DNA of 33,904 nt from Actinomyces timonensis DSM 23838. Lineage in GTDB: Bacteria > Actinomycetota > Actinomycetes > Actinomycetales > Actinomycetaceae. The notes below the pieces were generated by a model, which saw only the letters and a program-made list of their open reading frames with translations, searched no databases and was not told the DNA's origin. The stretch's first letter is position 1; the number at the start of each line of letters is the position of its first letter. Where the stretch lies: positions 868,545 through 902,448 of the forward strand of contig NZ_JH806632.1 of the NCBI RefSeq assembly GCF_000295095.1, in the 5' to 3' direction. Below are positions 16,159 through 21,477 of this stretch, one piece after another. The position numbers were made by a program, and so were the translations under genes.

Positions 16159-16295
16159 GGGGTCAGTCAACCGTGCCGCGTGGGCGCGGGCAAGGGGCGG
16201 GCGGCCCGGCGTCGCCCTTCCGGCCGCAGCTCCCCGTGATAGACGACACCGGCTGGGCGAGCGGCGGTGATTTCCCTCGGCGCGGGCGGCCCGGC

Positions 16296-16301
16296 TATAG
16301 T
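16296..16301 (+). promoter_or_regulatory. -10 element of tRNA-Pro
   Basis: TATAGT ends 14 nt before the mature tRNA 5' end, the expected spacing for a tRNA promoter. A weak TTTCCC at 16271-16276 could be the -35 with a 19-bp spacer. Confidence 0.5.
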
Positions 16302-16315
16302 TGCCGCTGCACACA

Positions 16316-16389
<74 letters not shown>

Positions 16390-16395
16390 CGAGAA

Positions 16396-16449
16396 GAAGA
16401 GCGCCGCCCCGTCAACGAGCTTGCGAAGTTGAACGGGGCGGCGCTCTTC
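16396..16449 (+). terminator. Long hairpin directly after tRNA-Pro (hairpin 1)
   Basis: A 21-bp stem, 16396-16416 with 16428-16449, perfect except for one bulged A on the 3' side, with an 11-nt loop (GAGCTTGCGAA). It begins 7 nt after the tRNA 3' end. It would work as the tRNA terminator or processing boundary, although no T-run follows. It is the first of five hairpins. Confidence 0.65.
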
Positions 16450-16458
16450 GCCGAGGAG

Positions 16459-16603
16459 GGGGTCGAAGGCCGCAGGCCAAGACCCCGACGACGAGGAGGT
16501 CCGCGAGCTTGCTCGTGAGACCTCCGAGGAGGAAGGGGCTGTAGGCCGCCAGGCCGAACACCCCGACGAGAAGAAGCCCGGTGGCCGCAGGCCATCGGGC
16601 TTC
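16459..16603 (+). repeat. Four further head-to-tail hairpins (hairpins 2-5)
   Basis: Hairpin 2, 16459-16486: GGGGTC/GACCCC plus GGCC/GGCC, loop GCA. Hairpin 3, 16495-16525: GGAGGTC/GACCTCC plus a 6-bp upper stem, with one bulged A as in hairpin 1. Hairpin 4, 16535-16564: GGGG/CCCC, TGT/ACA, GGCC/GGCC. Hairpin 5, 16573-16603: a 14-bp stem with one G-T wobble, loop GCA. Spacers are 8-9 nt and purine-rich (GACGACGA type). The 16-mer CCCCGACGAGAAGAAG occurs both across the tRNA 3' end (16384) and before hairpin 5 (16561). No protein is expected here. The function is unknown. Confidence 0.7.
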
Positions 16604-16729
16604 GCCGCGTGTTGAGGGGTGGTCGGGGGCTCGGCCCGGGCCCACCATCCGCGGCCCTCGTCCCTCGGGCCGCTCCCGCCAGCCCCGCCACGGTCCCGGG
16701 CAGAGCCCCCGACCACCCCTCCGACAGCC
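16600..16729. repeat. 130-bp MITE-like element, copy 1
   Basis: This segment is nearly identical to 17939-18070. It has inverted ends of 26 bp with 25 matches (16615-16640 and 16695-16720, core GGGGTGGTCGGGGGCT) and an inner hairpin GCGGCCC/GGGCCGC. Homology between copies starts at CTTCGCCGCG and ends at CCGACAGCC. No target-site duplication is evident and there is no coding capacity. It looks like a non-autonomous, IS-derived or REP-type repeat. Confidence 0.7.
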
Positions 16730-16813
16730 GCTCGATCCGGGCTTACAGGACTTATTCTGCTGGTTCTGGTTCTACAGGTCAGGGCTGCCACCGCTCGATT
16801 GCCAAGCCCTGCG

Positions 16814-16922
16814 CTTGTGGACGCGCGTGGGGGTTGCGGACGTGCCTCGGGGTTGCGGACGTTCCCCCGGGGCGCGTCGGCAACCCTCAGACGCGTCCAC
16901 AACCCTTGGGCGCGTCCGCAAC
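16814..16922. repeat. Six 19-bp units arranged as a 3+3 palindrome
   Basis: Three direct units start at 16814, 16833 and 16852, each 19 bp with consensus near GTTGCGGACGYGCCTNGGG. Three inverted units occupy 16866-16884, 16885-16903 and 16904-16922 at exactly the same period. The two halves meet at a shared CCCGG. Two units carry TGTGGAC, which resembles part of a DnaA box, but the others have TGCGGAC or TGCCGAC. The whole region can fold into one long hairpin. It is not a CRISPR: there are no spacers. Confidence 0.7.
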
Positions 16923-16979
16923 GAGGCGAGTCCTGCGCGCCGGCGAGCGCCAACCCGCGCTAGCCGGAACCAGATAAAC

Positions 16980-17003
16980 AAGCCTCCACAAAACCTGAGG
17001 CTT
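16980..17003. terminator. Small hairpin
   Basis: AAGCCTC (16980-16986) pairs with GAGGCTT (16997-17003) across a 10-nt loop. It lies in non-coding sequence between the 19-bp repeats and the SRPBCC gene. There is no T-tract and no gene ends next to it, so the role is open. Confidence 0.3.
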
Positions 17004-17187
17004 GACACCCAGCATCATCGTCAGCCACGACCGCGGGACGGGTGGCCTCATCGGGTACCCATCCGCGGACTGATGCCCTGCGGCGGGGTCGGCCGCAACC
17101 CGGTGACCGAGCGTCGAGTGCGGCGTCACGGCCAGGGGCAGCGCCCCGCAAGTACCGCAGCGCAGCCCGCGAAAGCCCAGGCCCGCG
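17004..17187. other. Non-coding stretch, nothing recognised
   Basis: Together with the repeats described from 16390 onward this forms an 800-bp gene-free region. In 17004-17187 I see only short random open frames with no recognisable domain, no ribosome sites and no repeats. It may be decayed sequence. Confidence 0.4.
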
Positions 17188-17673
17188 TCATCGACGGCGC
17201 TCCTTGCGCGACCAGTGCCTCACCCAGGCCGGGTGCCTCGCCGGGCACCTGACCCCTCCAGTGAGCTCACGCTCGGCATTGTCGAACAGGTCCTCGATCA
17301 CGGCATCGTGCAGGGGCTCGACCAGGACGGGGAAGAGCAGGCGCATCCTGCCGCGCGTCCGCCCCATGAGCACGTGGCGCATCCGGCAGCGGCCGCGGGG
17401 CAGGGCCTGGATCTCGAGCTCGTGGAATCCCTCGATGCCTACACCCCGGTGGAAGGCGAAGCGCGCCCGCCGCCCTGGCTCGTACTCGACGACGTGGTAG
17501 CGAATGGGACCGTGGCCGCCGTCGGCCCCGACCCCTAGCGGGGCGTCCAGCACCATCGGGTATCTGAACTGCGAGGGCCACAGGCGGTCCCCAGGACGGC
17601 CCAGGCCATCGAGCAGGACTCCGGCCGCCTCGGCATCAGCCGGGATGCTGCGCTCATGGACATTGCGGATCAT
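17188..17673 (-). CDS. SRPBCC (START/Bet v1-like) family protein
   Basis: A 161-residue protein with the N-terminal sequence MIRNVHERSIPADAEAAGVL and the pattern DRLWPSQFRYPMVLD...GHGPIRYHVVEYEPGRRARFAF typical of a small actinobacterial SRPBCC family, which bind hydrophobic ligands in a helix-grip fold. No specific function is known to me. The start ATG at 17673 has GGGGGAG 4 nt upstream on the minus strand; the frame continues further but without support. The gene stands alone between two copies of the 130-bp repeat element, on the opposite strand to the tRNA. Confidence 0.75.
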   Translation of the reverse strand: MIRNVHERSIPADAEAAGVLLDGLGRPGDRLWPSQFRYPMVLDAPLGVGADGGHGPIRYHVVEYEPGRRARFAFHRGVGIEGFHELEIQALPRGRCRMRHVLMGRTRGRMRLLFPVLVEPLHDAVIEDLFDNAERELTGGVRCPARHPAWVRHWSRKERRR

Positions 17674-17757
17674 GACTCCCCCTGCGATGCACGCTGGGCA
17701 ATCCACTGTAGGCGGCGGCCGCGCCCCGGGCAATGGCGAGCAGCCGGACCCCTGGGC

Positions 17758-17938
17758 TCAGGTAGCCGGTTCCACGGGCAGGTGCACTCCGCGGGGCTCT
17801 CCGTGCAGCCGGGTGGGATCGGACGACAGCATGGTGACCACGGCGGCGAGCGTCAGTGCCACCAGCCCAGCGATCCAGGACCACGGCAGCTGTGTGCCAT
17901 GGCGTCCCAGCGCAGCGACCGCGCCACCGGCCGGTGCT
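17758..17938 (-). pseudogene. Possible 3' remnant of a membrane protein gene
   Basis: The minus-strand frame ending at 17758 encodes a plausible membrane helix (WIAGLVALTLAAVVTML) and a short polar tail. It has no start codon with a ribosome site; upstream it runs straight into repeat copy 2 (17939-18070). This could be the C-terminus of a gene broken by that element. The evidence is one hydrophobic segment and the position, so it may equally be chance. Confidence 0.25.
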
Positions 17939-18070
17939 CTTCGCCGCGTCTTGCGGGGTGGTCGGGGGCTTGGCCCGGGCCCACCATCCGCGGCCCTCGT
18001 CTCTCGGGCCGCTCCCGCCAGCCCCGCCACGGTTCCGGGCCGAGCCCCCCCGACCACCCCTCCGACAGCC
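17939..18070. repeat. 130-bp MITE-like element, copy 2
   Basis: The second copy of the element at 16600-16729, in the same orientation. Ends are at 17954-17979 and about 18034-18061, with two extra C's in the right end compared with copy 1. Identity to copy 1 is high over the whole length and stops abruptly on the right after CCGACAGCC. A perfect CACCGGCCGGTG palindrome lies just to the left. Confidence 0.7.
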
Positions 18071-18086
18071 ACCCCATCAGCCACTG

Positions 18087-18206
18087 TGTCAATTCTGCTG
18101 CCGTCGCTGCTCACGAGGCTCGATCCCGCCGTCATCACCCGCGCCATTCCAACGATCCACCGACGACTCCACAACGCCGTCGTCCCCCACGGCAGCAGAA
18201 TTGACA
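18087..18206. repeat. 120-bp element with perfect 18-bp inverted ends
   Basis: TGTCAATTCTGCTGCCGT (18087-18104) and its exact complement (18189-18206) bound 84 bp of non-coding sequence. The TG...CA ends are those of many insertion sequences, so a small IS derivative (MITE) is plausible. There is no target duplication. It begins 17 bp after copy 2 of the other element and ends 30 bp after the MFS stop, so it may also act as that gene's terminator. A second small inverted repeat (GACGAC/GTCGTC) lies inside. Confidence 0.65.
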
Positions 18207-18235
18207 GGCCCGCGGGCCCGACCGGCCCTTCCGCC

Positions 18236-19777
18236 TCACGCGCAGCCCTGCCGCGGCACCCGCAGCATCCGGGCCCCGCAGGCGAGGACCGTCAGCATGA
18301 GGGCGAGCCCGACGGCGAAGCTGCTCACCATCCCCCAGTCGGTGGCGTGGCGGATGATCGCCTCCAGGGCGGCGCCGTCGCCGTCCCTCGCGATCACAGC
18401 GGAGCGCAGTCCCTCCCCCGACCGCACGCTGCCGATGAGCGCCTCCGTCCCCGCTGGCCAGCCCGCGCCGACGACATGCTCGCTGGCACTGCCGAACCCG
18501 ACCCCGGAGACAGCAACACCGACGACGACGCCGATCTGCCTCAGCGCGGCGGAGAGACCTGAGGCCGCACCGGCGTCGTCGCCCTCGAAGGAGGCCACGG
18601 CGAGCTCGTTGACCACGGTCCCCGCGGCGCCCACCGCGATCCCGGCGAGGATGAGGCCTGGCAGGAGGACGAGCCACGTCGTCGAGCCGTAGATAAGCGC
18701 CCAGGAGCACAGCGCCGCGCTCCCGCAGACGAGGATCCCCAGCAGCCGGGCCGCCGATGTCCAGCGCCGGCCGCCGCTGAACAGCCAGGCCCCGGCGATG
18801 GCGGCGAGGCTGAAGGGTAGGAAGCACAGGCCCGCCTGGAGGGGTGACAGCAGGTAGATGTTCTGCGCGTAGAGGGACAGCCAGGGCATCTGCCCCACCA
18901 GACCCGCCTGGACAGCGAACCCGGTCAGGATACTCACCACGTAGAGCCCGCTGGAGAAGAGGCGCCCGGGGATCATGGGCGCGGCTGTGCGTCGCTCGAC
19001 GACGACGAGCGCCCCGAGCGCGGTCGCCGAGGCGATCGCGCCGCCGAGGGCGCGCGCGCTGCCCCAACCCCAGGCCGCACCCTCCAGCAACACCACTGTG
19101 GCGCCTCCGGTGGCGGCCATGGCGAGCAGCGTTCCCGGCCAATCGACGCCCGCGCCCTGGCGGTTGGGGCCCGGGTCGTCCACCCGCCAGGACAGCGCCC
19201 AGGCGATAAGCCCCACGGGGACGTTGATCCAGAAGATCGAGCGCCACCCGGCGGCCAGGACGAGGCCCCCGCCCGCGAGGGGTCCGACGGCGATGGCTAC
19301 TCCGGAGATGAGGCCGTAGATTCCCGTGGCGCGGGCGCGCTCACGGCCAGCGGGGTAGCGGTCGGAGATCATGGGAACGCCGACGCCGAGGAAGATCGCG
19401 CCGCCGATGGCTTGGAGCGCTCGGGAGGCGTTGAGGGCGAGGATCGAGGGTGCGAGCGCGCACAGCAGGGAGCCGAGGGTGAAGAGCACGAGCCCCCATC
19501 GGAAGAGGCGCAGTCGGCCGAGCCTGCCGCTCAGCGTCGCCGCGGACATGAGCAGGGCGCCCAGTGGCAGGGTGTAGGCGTTGACCACCCACTGCAGCTG
19601 GGCCTGGGAGGCGGCGAAGCTCTGACCGATATCGCTCAGGGCAACCGACACCACGGTGATGTCCAGGACGTTCATGAAGCTCACGGTGCAGATGAGCACG
19701 AGGGCGAGCGCGCGCTTCGAGGGTGGAGGCCCGGCTGCCTGGCTGTGGCTCGCGTCGTCACTGCGCACGGTGCTCAT
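18236..19777 (-). CDS. MFS drug exporter, DHA2 (EmrB/QacA-like) family
   Basis: A 513-residue, 14-helix proton-coupled exporter. Characteristic DHA2 sequences are FMNVLDITVVSVALSDIG in helix 1, WVVNAYTLPLGALLM in helix 2, the loop 2-3 motif GRLGRLRLFRWG, RALQAIGGAI, and GPLAGGGLVLAAGWRSIFWI (motif C region). The substrate is unknown; relatives export antiseptics, drugs and dyes. The start ATG at 19777 (MSTVRSDD) precedes the hydrophobic region by about 20 residues; the open frame continues upstream but without support. It is divergent from the toxin-antitoxin pair. An 11-bp tandem repeat lies just upstream and may bind a regulator, though none is encoded beside it. Confidence 0.93.
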   Translation of the reverse strand: MSTVRSDDASHSQAAGPPPSKRALALVLICTVSFMNVLDITVVSVALSDIGQSFAASQAQLQWVVNAYTLPLGALLMSAATLSGRLGRLRLFRWGLVLFTLGSLLCALAPSILALNASRALQAIGGAIFLGVGVPMISDRYPAGRERARATGIYGLISGVAIAVGPLAGGGLVLAAGWRSIFWINVPVGLIAWALSWRVDDPGPNRQGAGVDWPGTLLAMAATGGATVVLLEGAAWGWGSARALGGAIASATALGALVVVERRTAAPMIPGRLFSSGLYVVSILTGFAVQAGLVGQMPWLSLYAQNIYLLSPLQAGLCFLPFSLAAIAGAWLFSGGRRWTSAARLLGILVCGSAALCSWALIYGSTTWLVLLPGLILAGIAVGAAGTVVNELAVASFEGDDAGAASGLSAALRQIGVVVGVAVSGVGFGSASEHVVGAGWPAGTEALIGSVRSGEGLRSAVIARDGDGAALEAIIRHATDWGMVSSFAVGLALMLTVLACGARMLRVPRQGCA

Positions 19778-19809
19778 CCCCTCGTGCCCCAGCAGCAGGG
19801 GCTCTGACC

Positions 19810-19831
19810 CGCAGGTTACTCGCAGGTGACT
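19810..19831. promoter_or_regulatory. 11-bp tandem repeat upstream of the MFS gene
   Basis: CGCAGGTTACT and CGCAGGTGACT are adjacent direct repeats with one mismatch, 33-54 bp before the exporter start. A minus-strand TAACCT (19818-19813) inside them fits a -10 hexamer. Direct repeats over a promoter are a possible operator. No -35 is obvious. Confidence 0.35.
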
Positions 19832-19880
19832 CGCCCCGGGCGAAGATCTACCTCCTGGGCGGGGGCATCTCATTCAGGCG

Positions 19881-19892
19881 CTGACATGTCAG
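19881..19892. promoter_or_regulatory. Candidate antitoxin operator
   Basis: CTGACATGTCAG is a perfect 12-bp palindrome 25 bp before the antitoxin start. A related TGACATGACA overlaps the start region (19914-19923). Phd-family antitoxins, alone or with toxin, repress their own promoter through such palindromes. Confidence 0.5.
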
Positions 19893-19903
19893 TCATCGAT
19901 GGC

Positions 19904-19916
19904 TAGCATGTATGAC
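19904..19916 (+). promoter_or_regulatory. -10 element of the toxin-antitoxin operon
   Basis: TAGCAT (19904-19909), a 7-nt spacer and ATG at 19917 give a leaderless start for the antitoxin. The operator palindrome would sit in the -35 region. Confidence 0.4.
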
Positions 19917-20219
19917 ATGACATCCACGATGGAGCCCGCGACGATCACCGCGAGGGAGCTCAGCCGCCGCACCGGCGAAGTGCTCAGCGCCGTCGCCGCT
20001 ACCGGCACCCCAGTCACCGTGACGCTCGGCGGGGTTCCCCAGGCGACCATCGTTCCCGTTCGGCAGGATGAGTCGCATATCGACCAGATGATCCGCCAGG
20101 GCCGCATCGAGCTCCCACGCAGCGAATGGGAGAAAGGATCGCGCCTGCCGTCACTCAGCCTGCCGGACGGCATGACCACCGACCAGATTCTCGACGAGGA
20201 TCGGCGGGATCGCGTCTAA
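19917..20219 (+). CDS. Phd/YefM-type antitoxin
   Basis: A 100-residue protein. The N-terminal half (ITARELSRRTGEVLSAVAATGTPVTVTLGGVPQATIVPV) is the DNA-binding and dimerisation fold of Phd/YefM antitoxins. The C-terminal half is charged and probably unstructured until it wraps the toxin. I chose ATG at 19917 because of the -10 hexamer 7 nt upstream; in-frame ATGs at 19899 and 19908 are alternatives. Its TAA overlaps the toxin ATG (TAATG), giving a coupled pair. Confidence 0.85.
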   Translation: MTSTMEPATITARELSRRTGEVLSAVAATGTPVTVTLGGVPQATIVPVRQDESHIDQMIRQGRIELPRSEWEKGSRLPSLSLPDGMTTDQILDEDRRDRV

Positions 20220-20668
20220 TGCCCTTCTACCTGGACACCTCGTTCGCAGGGATCGCGCTCTTCCCAGGGCAAGGCCCTCCAGAGCTGCGGGAGGAGTACG
20301 CGCGCGTGGGCAAGCGCGCCGCGCGCATCATCAGAGCCGCGCTCGACGACGCCGACCTGTATTCATCGGTCCTCATCGACGTCGAGCTCGCCCACGTGGC
20401 TCATCGCGGTGGTCTCCCGTCGTCCAGCGTCGACGGTTTCCTGGGCCACCTACGGCGGGTGCGTATCGACGCGGAGGTGGTTCAACGCGCCAGGACCCTC
20501 ACCAAGGCGCTCCGATCGCTTGACGCTATCCACCTCGCGAGCGCTCTTATTCTGGATTCCCCGGCGGCTCCGGTGACACTGCTGACCCATGACCGTCGCA
20601 TGTCGATCGCCGCAGCGGCGCATGGGCTCACCGTTGTCGATCTCCTTGAGGATGACGCCCGGTCCTGA
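20219..20668 (+). CDS. PIN-domain (VapC-like) toxin
   Basis: A 149-residue PIN ribonuclease. The four acidic active-site residues are visible: D6 (YLDTS), E56 (DVELAH), D102 (LDAIHLASAL) and D125 (THDRRM). Such toxins cleave specific RNAs, often tRNA or rRNA, in a Mg2+-dependent way. It directly follows the Phd-type antitoxin, a common pairing with PIN toxins. The length is slightly above the usual 130-140 residues. Confidence 0.88.
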   Translation: MPFYLDTSFAGIALFPGQGPPELREEYARVGKRAARIIRAALDDADLYSSVLIDVELAHVAHRGGLPSSSVDGFLGHLRRVRIDAEVVQRARTLTKALRSLDAIHLASALILDSPAAPVTLLTHDRRMSIAAAAHGLTVVDLLEDDARS

Positions 20669-20692
20669 TGGCCTCGGCGGGCCCGCACCGGC

Positions 20693-20698
20693 TAGTCT
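20693..20698 (+). promoter_or_regulatory. -10 element of the yjdF transcript
   Basis: TAGTCT ends 7 nt before a likely transcription start at about 20705. That places the start right at the beginning of the structured leader. No strong -35 is seen. Confidence 0.4.
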
Positions 20699-20704
20699 GG
20701 GCGG

Positions 20705-20815
20705 GCAAGTTCCTGGTGCGCGAACCGCACGGCCCGGTAGGAAGTCCGGGCGGCGCCGCGGCGTCCGTCGCTCCCCTGAGGAGAATCCAGCGTCACCGGG
20801 TCCGCCTCGGCGTAC
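20705..20815 (+). ncRNA. Candidate yjdF (azaaromatic-sensing) riboswitch
   Basis: The leader before yjdF is about 125 nt and looks structured. It has the hairpin GTGCG-CGAAC-CGCAC (20716-20730), then GCCCGG/CCGGGC (20732-20737 with 20746-20751) closing the loop TAGGAAGT, then a CTCC/GGAG pair near 20772-20783. The early sequence AGTTCCTGGTGCGCGAACCG resembles what I remember of the conserved 5' part of the yjdF motif (Rfam RF01764). The gene downstream is the riboswitch's usual partner. The 3' limit is approximate. Decisive check: a covariance-model search. Confidence 0.6.
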
Positions 20816-20828
20816 CTGGAGACACGAC

Positions 20829-21254
20829 ATGTCAGCGACGTTCACGGTCTACTTCAACGGCCAGTTCTGGGTCGGCGTGCTTGAGCACGACGACGGCGGC
20901 TGGGTCCGGGCGGCGCGAGTGACCTTCGGCCCCGAGCCCACGGACACGGAGCTGCACAGCTGGCTCCTGGAGAACGGCACCGCGCTCATCAATCGCGCGG
21001 ACAGCGCGCCCAGGGTCCGGCGGACGGGCTCCACGCAGGAGCGGCGGGTGGGCCCGAAGCGGGCGATGCGCGAGGCGGCGAAGGCGGCGGCGCGGCACCG
21101 GGAGAGCACGGCGGCCCAGGCGGCGATGCAGGCCGATCTTGAGGCTCGTGCTGCGGCGTCCTCCACTCAGCGGCGGGAGGACCGCGATGCGGAGCGCGAG
21201 CGGCGCCGCGAGATCGCCCGGGCGAAGGCCAAGGCCCGCCACCGCGGGCACTGA
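20829..21254 (+). CDS. yjdF: YjdF family protein (DUF2992)
   Basis: A 141-residue protein beginning MSATFTVYFNGQFWVGVLE, followed by RAARVTFGPEPTDTELHSWL, matching the YjdF/DUF2992 N-terminal domain. The C-terminal half is the highly charged Lys/Arg/Ala/Glu helix typical of the family (KRAMREAAKAAARHR onward). The molecular function is not known. In Bacillus subtilis the gene is controlled by a riboswitch that senses azaaromatic compounds, so a role in handling toxic heterocycles has been proposed. The start at 20829 has GGAG 8 nt upstream. A perfect hairpin follows the gene. Most YjdF proteins I know are from Firmicutes, so acquisition by transfer is possible. Confidence 0.85.
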   Translation: MSATFTVYFNGQFWVGVLEHDDGGWVRAARVTFGPEPTDTELHSWLLENGTALINRADSAPRVRRTGSTQERRVGPKRAMREAAKAAARHRESTAAQAAMQADLEARAAASSTQRREDRDAERERRREIARAKAKARHRGH

Positions 21255-21294
21255 CGCGGATCCTCGCGATCCCGGTTCCCCATCTCCTCCCCAC

Positions 21295-21330
21295 CGCTCC
21301 CCGTGGAGTCCCCATACTCCACGGGGAGCG
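21295..21330 (+). terminator. Perfect 15-bp hairpin after yjdF
   Basis: CGCTCCCCGTGGAGT (21295-21309) and its exact complement (21316-21330) enclose the 6-nt loop CCCCAT. It lies 40 bp after the yjdF stop. No T-tract follows. This is the strongest terminator-like structure in the right half of the window. Confidence 0.7.
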
Positions 21331-21477
21331 GGACATCCGTCCCCATCGCGGCGCCATTCCGCGGTGTTCTAGGCTCGCAGCAGCCAGCGAGGAAGCGGTG
21401 CTGGGATGCACCGAGATGCACCGCCTCCTCGGCCCGTCCATCCTCTCCCTGCGAGGGACGATTCTGGAGGCCCTGAT

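Noticed and set aside
16814-16922. CRISPR array
   Set aside because: Units are contiguous with no spacers, half are inverted, and no cas genes are present.
16814-16922. Replication origin with DnaA boxes
   Set aside because: Only two units contain TGTGGAC and no full DnaA box is present. There is no AT-rich region and no dnaA or dnaN nearby.
16581-17252. Protein-coding gene in the repeat region
   Set aside because: Several frames are open by GC bias, but all run through repeats and palindromes and resemble no protein family.
20732-20760. RNase P RNA fragment
   Set aside because: GGAAGTCCGGGC resembles the conserved RNase P segment, but the other conserved regions are missing and the leader is only about 125 nt.
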